A stretch of DNA of 64,000 bases from Mercenaria mercenaria (lineage: Eukaryota > Mollusca > Bivalvia > Venerida > Veneridae), in contig NC_069364.1 in assembly GCF_021730395.1 (NCBI RefSeq), forward strand, positions 80,717,501 through 80,781,500, written 5' to 3'. Under the pieces are notes generated by a model. It had not been told where the DNA came from, did no database searches, and was given only the letters and a program-made list of their open reading frames with translations. The translations under genes and the position numbers were made by a program. Shown one piece after another: positions 10,575 through 21,554 of this stretch (position 1 is its first letter; each line of letters opens with the position of its first letter).

Positions 10575-12109
10575 TCTTCAGCGACAAAACGATAGATTCA
10601 GAACTGATATAAATAATTCTTTAAACGGCAGCATAACACAATGCTTAACTTCCAACTTATGAAATTATTATTTTTTATTGCAATTTATATATTTAGACTG
10701 ATCAAGGGCTGACCATGATATGGTCATACACACACAATCATTTTGCTCAGTGTATTCGGCTAGTTGATTCGGGTATAAAAATGATCTGAGGTTAAAGCAA
10801 ACAGGTCAAAATATTTTAAAGACAACATATTCCGAAAACGCGATATCACGTTCTTGTGCTCGTTTTGAGTTATTACACAATTAACTAAGACTCAGCTAAC
10901 ATGACATTTTAATACATCATTGAAACAGTTAAGTCCATATTTATTCAAGTTGGGATTCCACAAATGTAAGGCATATTTAGCAAAGCTGTAAACAGCGACG
11001 ACTTGTTCCTCGTCAGCGGTTTCGAACACCGTTCATGGTGTCAGACTCTTTCATTTGAGTAATCTTTCATTTAAGCAAGTCACGAAGCCCACTGTCAAAA
11101 CGTTCATTTCTTACATTATCGTATTGGAACTCCCAGTGTAACTTACTATATCAGATAAAAGAAATGGTCACTCATATTAATCACTCCTATTTGTTAATTA
11201 TAATACTCCTATTTATTCATTCAAATACTCTTTTAAGATAATTCAAATACGTAACACCACATTTAGCTTAACGACAAAAAACCTAAGTCTGCACTGTTGG
11301 TGTTTCAAACACCATCAGCACTGGGTAAGTATGTTTGTCAAAAAACATGAAACGGAAAGAAAACTAGGAACAAAGCATATTTAATCAGATGCATACTGAT
11401 TCTCGCCATGTTCATTTCGTTTGATAATGCAAAATATAGCCAAGAGTTGTTTCACCTGAAATCTTTTGATCGACCCTCTTTCAACAACTAAGCGTTACTC
11501 GTGTAACATAATTAAAATGTTTAATTAACGCATTTACGCGACATCAAGTGTTCTCCGTTATAAACACGGGGCTTAATTTACTTCTGTCTTTCACATCAAT
11601 AATGAACTGCTCTTTTTAGAAAAGGTAGACACAGCACTTGATGTGTACCGGATTGATTGATTAATCAACCACTAACAATGAAGATAGATCTCAATGATAT
11701 TATCCGGTAATTATGAAGTTGAGAAAAAAATATTAGATATAAGGATTTTAATCAAAATTCACAACACGCCCTTCCTTATAACATTTGTTGCATGTTGACT
11801 GTTAAATGTGTTAGCCAGTAAATTAACTATAAGAGGGATATACAAAAGCTCTAATTTGCTCACCTAAGTGTTTTGTGGTTTCGTGATAAATTATACTGGA
11901 AAATGACCACTTCCCCGGCGGTCATTTTTGTTATTGGTTCATTTATCTCACACACTAATCTTGGAGTTACCAGTTCTATAACACGTGTTTAATAAAATGT
12001 CTTCGTTATTTGTCAGTGAAATCATATCAAAATCTGACCTTGGCTTACCAGTAATAACATTTTTTTAAAGAAAAAGCTTCCCCTTTACTTAAAAACTAAA
12101 CTTCTGCAG
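10575..12109. other. Spacer upstream of the GPCR
   Basis: The 5' flank of the receptor gene. No clear TATA box or other gene recognised. A near-palindrome TGACCATGATATGGTCA lies near 10709. Otherwise featureless AT-rich DNA. Confidence 0.35.
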
Positions 12110-13410
12110 CGGTCTACATCTGTCTTGCTCAGGGTGAGCTATTTGTGATAAAAAATAAAATTGTGATAAATCACCGTCCGTCCGCCCATCATTTTCTTCA
12201 AACGACATCTCCTCTGACACCGTATGGAGGAAGTTGATGAAACTTGGTCTGGATGTTCCCTGGGTGATCTTTTTCCATTTGTTCAGAGTTTCGTTTAGAT
12301 CCAGAGCTAAAATGGAAAACTCTCCAAACAATATCTCTTAATCCAAATGCCCGACTTCTTGTATGAAACTACAGGCCCAGTTTTAAAATAATTTTCCTCC
12401 TTTGGTAACCCTGTATGAAAATTGTTCAAATTATTCTGATTCATCAAAAAATACGATCGCCAGAGGGCGTGGTCATTTTTCCCTATATGTCTATAGTGGA
12501 CACTTAAAAAAGTCATTATTCAGAAACTGCTAAACTGATTTTGAAACAAGTGACCGAGTACTGTAGTGGTAATACAGAAGTCCCCTTCCGGTGGAAAACT
12601 TTGTTAGTGTTCGTCCCTTGCGGTTGTTGGCAACAGTGTTAGGACTAAAAATGCTTCAAAACATTTAGGAGCTACGAAACAAAACTATTTTATGTAAACA
12701 GTAGTGACAATCATAGATCATGCACGCGATACATTGTCTCATCACGGGGAACATTTGTGTGCAATACTAAGATAATCCATTAATACACATAAGAGCTGTG
12801 GAGCGGAAACAATTTTACTTGAACTTCAATAGTGACCTTGACATTTGATCGACAACCATGGGTCCTGTGTGCGACAAATAGTCTAATCATGCTGGGGAAC
12901 ATTTCTGTTTAGTATATAAAAAAAAACTTTCAATGCAATTAAAAGTCATGGAGTGGAAACAAACTTTTACTTGACTTTAAACAGTGATCCTGACCTCATA
13001 GATCATGTGTTGACACATTGTCTCATCATGGGGAACATTTGTGTGCAACACTAAGATAATCCATCAATGCATATTAAAGCTTTTACATGACCTATAAGCA
13101 TAAGTCATGTACGTGCATAATCTACATATTGCCCTCTATTCACATACCAAGTTTAATGAACCTAGCTTGAATATTTTTTAGTAATTGCAGGTTCCAGATT
13201 TGCGGACGGACGGAGGGCATCCCTTTAGTCCCCTCCGGTGCTCCATTATTGTACATAAATGTTTCTTGGGTGACCCTTTACGAAGTTTTTACAAATTATT
13301 CCCAAGGGGTTTAGCCAACAATTTGAAACAAATACTTAGGTAGAGAGGACGAACGGACGGTGGATAAAGACCGACCGTAATAGAGCTTTTCTTTGTCTTT
13401 TGCTCAGGTG
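12110..13410. repeat. Widespread mollusc-type repeat block
   Basis: This block has the hallmarks of a very common bivalve intergenic repeat: CACCGTCCGTCCGCCC at the left, TGACCTTGACATTTGATC inside, GGACGGACGGAGGGCATCC and CGAACGGACGGTGG at the right. ORFs across it are by-products of the repeat. It holds the tandem unit at 12714-13087. Confidence 0.5.
12714..13087. repeat. Three degenerate tandem units of about 130-155 bp
   Basis: The block ATAGATCATGCACGCGATAC / TTGTCTCATCACGGGGAACA / GATAATCCATTAATACA repeats, diverged, starting near 12714, 12843 and 12997. GGGGAACATTT recurs in all three and GTGGAAACAA-like text in two. Confidence 0.65.
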
Positions 13411-13952
13411 ATAAAAAACTCGTAATAGGTAGTTCAACAAATAATTAACATCCTTTGACAGAACCTATCCTGCTTTTTATCACCCTTGTGTTATTTAAAT
13501 TTCTGAAGACCAGCATGATTACCACTTGTATAAACCCCATGCTGCTTGTAATCACTGTAGGTGACAGATTCGTGATCTGTTTGTATCTGACAGAAAAAAT
13601 ATGTGTGATATTCAGTCTTTTTTAGATGATCCACAGTAGTGTTTTTAATAATTATTTGAAAGCAGAAAACTCATTGAGGTGTACAAAATCTAAAAGAACA
13701 TGCTTCCATTATATTCCAGTATGACCAAACAAGGCCTGTCTGGAGACAGCAACAGCAGCTACTTGTATCCACAAGCCTGGTCACTAAAACAATTTGAAAT
13801 TTAGAAAACATGGACATGAAAAGGACAAATACGGTAACAAGACGTGAAAAGATTCCCTCTTATAATGATAAATGAGGTTTCAGATTGCAGCAAAAATGCT
13901 TTAAAATAGGGGCATGACGTTGTGAAGAAGCAATCTGAATTATAATTGGACC
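13411..13952. other. Spacer, nothing recognised
   Basis: No gene, RNA or repeat recognised. Confidence 0.35.
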
Positions 13953-14201
13953 GTGCCTCATGCCGGCGCGGGGGTCGGGGTTGGGGGGGATAGAAAATGT
14001 CGGCTGTATTTCAATGCAGAGGGGTACGACTCTCCCGAAAATCGAGCCGCCCGTTTGCCGTGGGTGGCGGCCCGTAAGCTGGAGAGGAGGATCCTGGATG
14101 TTGAGTTGACCCATAGCACCCCGGGGAAGTGTTGCGTGCTTGTTTACATGTATTCATCCCTTTTCTGGGTGCGGGTGCCAATACAAATCTTTGGCCTCTA
14201 A
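13953..14201 (+). other. GC-rich ORF of unknown nature
   Basis: An 82-codon ORF on the plus strand in the only strongly GC-rich patch of the window (13950-14260). The peptide includes GDRKCRLYFNAEGYDSPENR and ARKLERRILDVELTHS. I do not recognise it. The opposite strand is also open for 82-84 codons, so composition alone could explain the ORF. A perfect palindrome CGTATTGGGCCAATACG-like block (14225-14242) follows. It could be a transposon remnant or a fragment of an unknown gene. Confidence 0.25.
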
Positions 14202-14403
14202 TTCCGTCTAGACGTTTTTGGCGGTCGTATTGGCCCAATACGATCGATCGGTGAGTCATGCCAAGCCCTAGGAAATCTCACTTTAATTACGCTTACTTCT
14301 TCTTACTCTTCATGTTAAATTGAATCTATATGTTTTCATTTCTATACATTGCATAATTATCTGTGTTTGTTTTTTTTTTTTGGCAAATTAACGTTACACA
14401 AAA

Positions 14404-14630
14404 TTAAATGTACCCTCCTTCTATTGTCATATTTTACTGCGTTCAGCAAACTTCACGTTCACACAAAATTATTGAACACTTCAATGGGGTGCAGGTCAAA
14501 ACGTACCCAAACCAAAATGTACCCAAAAATAATGTCAAAATGTACCCACAAGATGTTATAATGTATCCACTTGTGAAAAAGCAAATTGTTCCCATGTCTT
14601 TTATCAGAAGTCAAAATGTATCCATATAAA
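14404..14630 (+). repeat. Interspersed AAAATGTACCCA motif
   Basis: Variants of AAAATGTACCCA (ACGTACCCA, ATGTATCCA, TTGTTCCCA) occur about seven times within about 230 bp, irregularly spaced. Two overlapping short ORFs read through it. No function assigned. Confidence 0.4.
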
Positions 14631-15181
14631 TACTGATCATTTACTTATTAATAAGTATCAAAATAATGTATTTTAAAGGAAAATAACACAATTAGTAGGC
14701 CAATCAAATGTGCTACCAGTGGATCTAACACACATTGCAAGGTGTCAACCAGCTAACAACATTGATATAAGCCAAGTGTTATCTGGTCCCCAGAAGAACA
14801 GTTGTCTATGGACAGTCCATTCGTACCAACGATGATTGTAAAGGTATGTATGATACAACAGAGAAAATATTTTTTGTTGTATCATACACTGGTTAGTCAA
14901 ATCGACAGTGTTCGCGTTGTTTTGTCAGACCGATGGTATTTGAACGCCAAAGCTCAAGAAAACATGGCGAATTATCTATGTTCAGATAAGGCTTATTTTT
15001 TGCCTTATATTTTCAATCGTATGCACATTCCATTTAAATGTCTAGTCTTACGGAAAATCCACTTAGTCCATTCGCCGAAATATTTTATATTACTAGAAAA
15101 AACGAATAGTTTCGTAGTAAAACGCAACAAAGTTTGGTAAGTGATGTTCAAATGACAAACAGAAATGTAAAATTGGTCATA

Positions 15182-15215
<34 letters not shown>

Positions 15216-15607
15216 CCATATTTGTATAGCACTCTTTTCATACAAAAGAATACACGTTCAAAAGTGCTTAACAATAGAATGAACATACATGCACAATAGA
15301 TAATTACAAAAATAAAACAATGATACGGATAAGATACGTGTTTAAAACATTAGATAATAGTTAAAATGATTAAATGCTAAACACAGTTAATTACATGAAA
15401 GTTAAACAATATCACACTTGCAATATATCTATGCATATGACTACGAATAACACAGTTTGTCTGGTTAAACACAAATTACATCTAAAACAGTTTACGAAGA
15501 AAACAACACTGAAGTGTTTAAAATACGATTCATAACGAGATTAAGAAAAGAATTTAGATTGATAAGCTGACAAATTCACAGTCGGACTATCACATGCATG
15601 TGCATGG

Positions 15608-16268
15608 TTACTGTCCATAGTATTTTACAAATAGATGTGTTTTTAATGATTTTTTGAATGATAAGAGTGTTCCATTGTTTCTTATGTCATTAGGTAGAGC
15701 ATTCCACAGTCTCGGTGCAGCATGTCGGAAATTTCTGTCACCGTATTTTACAGTACGTGATTTTTGCACAACAAGTAAATTTGAATTTTGTGATCTTAAA
15801 TTTCTTGAAGGTCTGTATATATCAAGCATGTCCTTGATGTATTTAGGGGCATGATCTTGAAGAGCTTTACAGGTGTGGGTCAGGATCTTAAACTCCATCC
15901 TGTATGGTACAGGAATCCAGTGTAGTTCTTTAAGCACAGGTGTTATGTGCTCGTTACGGCGTGTTCTCGTTATTATACGTGCAGCTGCATTTTGAACGTT
16001 CTGAAGTTTGTTTAAACAAGACCTCGGAATGCCATACAAAAGACCATTACAGTAATCGAGACGTGAGGTAACCAGGGAGTTTACTAGCGACTTTGTGGCA
16101 TTGGAGGTAATGTAGTCCCTTATATGTTGTATCTGACGCAACTGTATATAACAAGATCGACATACGGCATTTATATGCTTTTCCATGTCCATTTTCGAAT
16201 CAAGGATTGCGCCTAGATTTCTTACGCTGGATGACGGTGTTATGGTAGACTCGCCAACTTTCACCATA
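15608..16268 (-). CDS. LINE-B ORF2, C-terminal region
   Basis: 220 codons after the reverse transcriptase core, ending at a normal stop. It has TPSSSVRNLGAILDSKMDME (a conserved LINE block after the RT), SLVTSRLDYCNGLLYGIP, KLQNVQNAAARIITRTRRNE, LKELHWIPVPYRMEFKI and RLWNALPNDIRNNGTLLSFK. This C-terminal pattern is usual in CR1/L2/Rex-like LINEs. It is followed by a 3' UTR of about 400 bp. The upstream end is cut by the insertion at 16269, where THM meets VKVGES. Confidence 0.9.
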
Positions 16269-16869
16269 TGGGAAAATTAGACCCATCGATTTTTCAGACG
16301 AGTGAAAATATTTTATATAGCGCAAAGAAGGAGCCCTTTACTTTATTTAAATTCATGGAAAAAGTATTATAGGTATTTTAGCTTTGCAAACGATGTGATA
16401 ACATTCAATGCATTGTCTTTCTTATGAATATTTTATTTTAAAAATGAATTTAAAAGAAAATGGTCTTTTTTGCTTATACTTTATGTCTGTCTATCTACAA
16501 TTAGAAATATAGTAAAATATGGATAATTTGCTGAAATTTCTTCCGTTTAACAAAGAATAAATAGATTCTTATGTGTGCTTAAAGACCTTTGCAAACGACT
16601 TAGTAATCTATATTCATTTAGCTATTGTTTCATACTAATTTCAGTTTTCTAGGTGAAGAAGAAAATGGTCTTTTTAAAGCATTTTGCAGATGAGTATAGG
16701 TTTTTTATCCTTATCGGAAAGACTCGAACATTCTCGTATGTTTCCGTCAATTCTTACGGAATTTAAGCTCCTTAACGGTAAAGACTGATACCTTCTCACC
16801 CGCTAAACAGCACACATGTACGGATTTATAAATTAGTGGACGCTCCATAATATGATTTGTTTACAGCCA

Positions 16870-18005
16870 ATAGTCAATTTTAAACAGCTTGAGGATCGAA
16901 GTTCAAAATTTAGAAAAGAAACGTTGAAATTTTAGGCGGCATATTTTGGGCAAGTTAGAAGTAGAAAATCAAAATTCAAATTTTGAAAGGATGATGTTGA
17001 ATTTCGCTTACATTGAATTTCGCATAGACTCGGAAATCGTAATTAAAATAAAAAGAATTCGTCGAATTTGAAATTAGATCCAGCAGGATGACCGAAATTC
17101 AAATATTTTGAAGGGAGCGGTCGTCCAGGGGTCGTGGGTTCGAGCATCCGTGAAAGGGGTCACGACCATGACTTCTCATATGACACCAGTACTGGGTTTT
17201 CCCGGAAGCTGGCTGTTTAAAGATAGTTTCACATTCAATACCAGTTTTAAATTCGATTGTTTCGAAAATTCTAGCATGCTTGAAATATCATACCGAGAAT
17301 AATCTATTTAGATTTTTTACAAGGAGCTGTGTTCAATAAACGCTTGATGCCCCCGGTGGCATCCTTGTCGATACAAAGCAACATAAATCCAAAACGAGGT
17401 CAAGTTCAAGGTCAAGGTCAAACGGAGGTCAGGTGATGTCTGAAGATGAGGAATGGTCACAGGTTACATCTGCATTAGTATCAAGTCATTCTAGTAAGGG
17501 GTATTGATGCTAGACGAAACGGTCCCATTTGGTTAACCTCGTACGGACGGACGGACGGACGGACGGACGGACGAACGAACGGACAGGACAATCACTATAT
17601 GCCTCCCGCATCAGTAGATGCCGGGGGCATAAAAACTTGAATTTCGATATATCCGATCTTGCACGATTTTTAATCTTTGAATCTTGAGCAGATCGCAGTT
17701 TCAGTATTATACTGAAATTCAGCTTTTCAAAATTTGAAGTACGATTTTCGAGATGGCTCGACACTAATTGCTTGCTCGATATTTGACTTTTTCATTTCAA
17801 TATCAATCTTGGAACAGGCTGTTCATTCAATACGGGATCGAAATTTGGCTTTTGGAATATTATAAATTTCGATCTTGAGCTGGCCCGAAATTAAAAGCTA
17901 TTTTGCAATTTGATGTTTTTCGATCTTCAGGTATAGATCAAAATTCGATAAGTTATGAAGTTGAATTTCGATCTTCGAGCTGGCATAAAATTCTAAGCTA
18001 GTTGG
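16870..18005. repeat. Degenerate AATTTCGATCTTGAGCTGGC repeats
   Basis: Inside the 2.2-kb transposon, blocks such as AATTTCGATCTTGAGCTGGC, ATTTCGATCTTCGAGCTGGC and TTTCGAGATGGCTCG recur with spacings of roughly 60-90 bp on the right side. Related text such as GAAGTTCAAAATTTAG lies on the left. It looks like a decayed tandem array that fills much of the element. Confidence 0.45.
17340..17632. repeat. Short element with GCCCCCGG ends and ACGG microsatellite
   Basis: It is bounded by TTGATGCCCCCGGTGGCATC on the left and GCATCAGTAGATGCCGGGGG on the right, an inverted pair. Inside are AAGGTCAAGGTCAA and an (ACGG)n run at 17543-17570. This arrangement is common in bivalve intergenic DNA. The 84-codon ORF reading Ser/Val/Arg/Pro repeats here is the microsatellite translated. 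Confidence 0.6.
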
Positions 18006-18469
18006 ACACCGCTCACGACATAATAATAAATGTGCAGTTATTTGATTACATAAAAAATACTTAAAATCTTTATTTCATAATCATGAAATCAAAGAAAGTA
18101 TTATAAAAGCAAGTTTCCATCTGATTGTAACAAAGTATAAATTACTTTTGGAAAGTCATTGTTTGGTTTTATAATAATGTGTTTGTTGTGAATACCGTTA
18201 TAAATGATATTCTGATTAAACCACCAATAGCCATTTAGATTTCTTTTTCTAATCTATCTTTGCAATCACTGTAAATTAGACTTAACAATATTCCTAAATC
18301 CATATGATCAAAAGTATTAAGGTAACGGTACATTGGCGAAGAAGGGTTAGACATCGGCCTGAAATACGGAGTAGGCCGAAAACTAGCGAATAGTCTCGAC
18401 AGCCGATTTACCTGGCCAAACGTATCATCGGCTTTTGTGGCGATTTTCACGATGGGTCTAATTTTCCCA

Positions 18470-20117
18470 TATGTGTAATGTTATCAGTGAGTTTTTCATT
18501 TTGTTTTGATGTGAAGACAATGACTTCGGTTTTTTCGGCATTCAGTTTCAGCATGTTTTTATTCAGCCAGGTGATTATTTCATTGAGACAATGTTCTACT
18601 CGTTGTAGGGATTCAATTCTAGTAACAGACTCTGTTGGCTTAAATGACAGATATAATTGTCCATCATCAGCATAGAAATGATAATTGAGCCCATGATTCT
18701 CACAAATTGCACCAACAGGTTTTGTGTACATGGTAAAGAATTTAGGTCCAAGGACTGAGCCCTGTGGCACACTATATTTCATCAAAACAGGGTTTGACAC
18801 CTCTCCATCAATACAGACAGTTTGGTAGCGCTCGTCTAAATAAGACTTCACCCAGTCAAGTGGTTTGCCTGCAATACCAAAATGATGTTCAAGGCGATGC
18901 AACAGAGTCCCGTGATCAATGGTATCAAAGGCTGCTGACAGGTCGAGTAATACTAGAATTGTAACATTATTGCAATCAAGAGATTGAAGTATATCATTCT
19001 GGACTTAACGCAATGAAGTTTCTGTGGAATGGAATTTTCTATAAGCTGATTGGTATTCTTCATGAAGGCCATTTAAGCACAGATGGTTCTCTAAACGTGC
19101 ATCTACTACTTTTTCAAGTATTTTAGAAACAAATGGTAAGTTTGATACCGGTCTGTAGTTTTTTAGAATGTCAACATCAAGATCTTGCTTTTTTAAAAGT
19201 GGCCTAATTCTAGAACTTTTGAACATCTTTGGTGCATATGCTTGTTCCATTGACAAATTGATAATTTTTGTCAATGGCTGTAAAAGCTCATCTAGGCATT
19301 CTTTGAGCAACCAAGTTGGAATGGGATCAAGTTCACATGATTTACTAGCAGATTTGATGATGATACGTTTGACCTCTTCTTTAGATGCTGGACTAAAATC
19401 TTCAAGATATTTATTTTGATCTGTTTGCTCCTCATTCCATGGTACTTGTTGACAACGATCTTTAGCATTTATACCATCCCGGATGTTATCAATCTCATTG
19501 ATAAAGAAGTCACTAAACGCTTGCGCCAGTTCCTTTGATGTTGAACCTGATGGTAGTACTGTTTCATTCACCTTACCAAGAAGATGTTTGGTTACTTTAT
19601 ATAGGCTTTTCTGGTCTCGCCCGCATGACTAAATTTTTTCTGAATAGTAATTAGCACGTGCTTGCTTCAACCGCTTGTTTACCACTCCACACTGCTCACG
19701 GTATATTTGGTGGTCAATGGTCAGTTTTGTCCTTCGCCAATTACGCTCCAATTTGCGTTTTATATGTTTGGCATCATGTAGTTCCTCATTGAACCAGGGA
19801 CGTGTGGGTCTTAGAACAATTGTTTTTGTTTTCACGGGAGCATGCTTGTCAACAAGTAAGGTCAAGTTACTATTAAATGAATTCACAATCTCATCCAGGT
19901 CCGTGACTGCATCATCTTGGCCGAGAAATGTGAAAGAATTCAAGTCATTTTTGAAAGCTTTAACATCGATAGAACTCATTTTTCTGAAAGTCACTGTTTT
20001 TCTGATAGGTGCTGGTTTTGATACACGTGCATTGAATGAAACAGCAAAATGATCACGTGTAAGCTTCCCGTTAGAGTCAGTAAGTCCAGGGTCGACGACC
20101 TCCACATTTGAGATAAT
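18470..20117 (-). CDS. LINE-B ORF2, linker and reverse transcriptase
   Basis: Minus-strand coding sequence for RNA-dependent DNA synthesis by target-primed reverse transcription. In order it shows the end of the endonuclease region (SNVEVVDPGLTDSNGKLTRD), a basic linker (RPTRPWFNEELHDAKHIKRK), the RT start (NYRPVSNLPFVSKILEKVV), the block SAAFDTIDHGTLLHRL, PQGSVLGPKFF and the catalytic FYADDGQLYLSF, then LNAEKTEVIVF. Two in-frame stops interrupt an otherwise open frame, one after YYSEKI and one after HSTETSLR. It is cut on the 5' side by the Harbinger insertion at 20118 and on the 3' side by the TA element at 18469. Confidence 0.9.
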
Positions 20118-20161
20118 AGAGAGTTTGAGATTTCAACCTTCGCCTTCCCCTTCAACGTCTC
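20118..20161 (+). repeat. Left terminal inverted repeat of the Harbinger
   Basis: 44 bp, starting AGAGAGTTTGAGATTTCAAC and continuing CTTCGCCTTCCCCTTCAACG. It differs from the right end at one base. A subterminal TTGAGATTTCAAACATT echo follows at 20203-20219. Confidence 0.9.
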
Positions 20162-21139
20162 ATGCGAAGTTAACGTATGAAGTTGAAGTTCGATTAAAAT
20201 TTCTTGAGATTTCAAACATTAGAATGAACCTTACTTCTTTTAATCCGCCCATTCAATTTATCCGTAATTATGATCGTTTTTTTTCGTGCATTTTGATACC
20301 AATTGTCCGAAAGGGCAGGAATTTTACAAGAGGTTTTAAAAATGAAAAGAATGAAAATTAAATGAAAAAAAAAAATTCAATTAATTTAATCATCGCATGG
20401 ATATTAGAGCGATTACCTAAAAAAAAACAACAACAAAAAAACACAAAACAAAACAACAAAACAAAAATAAACACGATAAAACAATGTGAACAATGTAAAA
20501 ACTCGTTAGTGTTGCTCCAAACATTTAGGTTTTATATAAAATTATGTCAGTATAGTCAGTATAAGATTTTAAATCATACACGAGAGAAAATAAAAGTGAT
20601 TATTACATACCTAAAATTATTTTCCATTTGGTTTCAATGGACCGCGATATTTTTCCATATCATGACGTTGAACGCTTTCATATCGGACTAGTCCCAACCC
20701 GTGACTCTAGTTACCTCCCCTGACGGTCCGTCCATTGCGAATCTCGTTCCTTTAGATTTTTGTTGCTATTGTGTATTTGTTTAATTTGTAATTTATGCAA
20801 CATTTTATTTACTTTTACTCTTTGATTAATCTGACCTATTAGATACTGGCACGTAGTAATTTATCAGACTGAAATGAAATGAAAGTTATAATTACGTCAT
20901 GAGTTGGACTAATATAGGACGTGGAATGTTTTCTTAACGTTGTAATGGAAAGAATCGCGTGACGTCCATGGCCTCGACGCGCACGTTGCGACAACAAGTT
21001 GACGTCATTTTCGCGGAAAATATTAATGCGCGTCAGTTTGAATTGTTTATTGCATTTCGGAGAATTTTTTCCCGTCTTTCGTGACAGAATGATAATTTAG
21101 ATATAAATTAATCATTTGATAGTGGATATGTAATAAAAA

Positions 21140-21262
21140 GGTTATCAACTTTGTATGTGGATATATGCACTCGTTCTTTCGCGAACAATATTGCGCTCAT
21201 AAAGTCGCGCAATATTACCGCTGCAAAACTCGTGCATATATCCACATACAAAGTTAATAGCC
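21140..21262. repeat. Long hairpin, about 55-nt arms
   Basis: GGTTATCAACTTTGTATGTG at the left faces CACATACAAAGTTAATAGCC at the right, and both arms carry GATATATGCAC and an AATATTGCGC core around a short loop (TCATAAAGTC). It lies between the Harbinger left end and the transposase promoter. It may be a foldback MITE or part of the element's subterminal region. Confidence 0.7.
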
Positions 21263-21398
21263 TATTATGATCATATCAAAGTGATAATGACACTCTATAT
21301 GACTCTGTATAATGCCAAACTCTCAGACAGCACAATATGATTTTAATATACTCTTTTATAAGTAAAGCATCTGCGGATCCAGGGGGCGTCTTATCAAC

Positions 21399-21516
21399 GG
21401 TCGTACGACCGTTTTTGACGTACGATTATCGTACGTCGATCGTACGATTTTGCTAGTGTCTTATCAAAGATCGCGGGTGATCTGTGTCGTACGATTATCG
21501 TAAGATTGTGTATAAA
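21399..21516 (+). promoter_or_regulatory. CGTACG cluster and TATA box before HARBI1 exon 1
   Basis: CGTACG occurs five times in about 105 bp, in the palindromes GGTCGTACGACC, CGTACGATTATCGTACG and ATCGTACGAT and again in GTCGTACGATTATCG. TCTTATCAA occurs twice (21389 and 21460). A TATAAA lies at 21511, 44 bp before the ATG of the transposase. The repeated palindromes are plausible binding sites for the element's own Myb-like protein or transposase. That is inference. Confidence 0.5.
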
Positions 21517-21554
21517 GTCTGCGATCGCTTAGGAGCAGTCGTAGATCAAACAAA

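Larger units (their letters stand above)
16269..18469. mobile_element. 2.2-kb DNA transposon with TA duplication
   Basis: The ends are perfect inverted repeats of 20 bp, TGGGAAAATTAGACCCATCG at 16269 and its complement ending at 18469. Each is flanked by TA (16267-16268 and 18470-18471). The insertion lies inside the LINE-B reading frame, and excision restores NITHM-VKVGES. The TA duplication suggests a Tc1/mariner-like mechanism; ATAT or AT are alternative readings because the flank is ATAT. No transposase was found: ORFs inside are at most 84 codons and one is just a translated microsatellite. So it is a non-autonomous element enlarged by other repeats. Confidence 0.85.

Noticed and set aside
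17510-17764. A Ser/Val/Arg/Pro-repeat protein
   Set aside because: It is the ACGG microsatellite read in one frame inside a known type of repeat.
19168-20052. Plus-strand ORFs of 83 and 125 codons
   Set aside because: They are antisense shadows of the LINE-B reverse transcriptase and linker.
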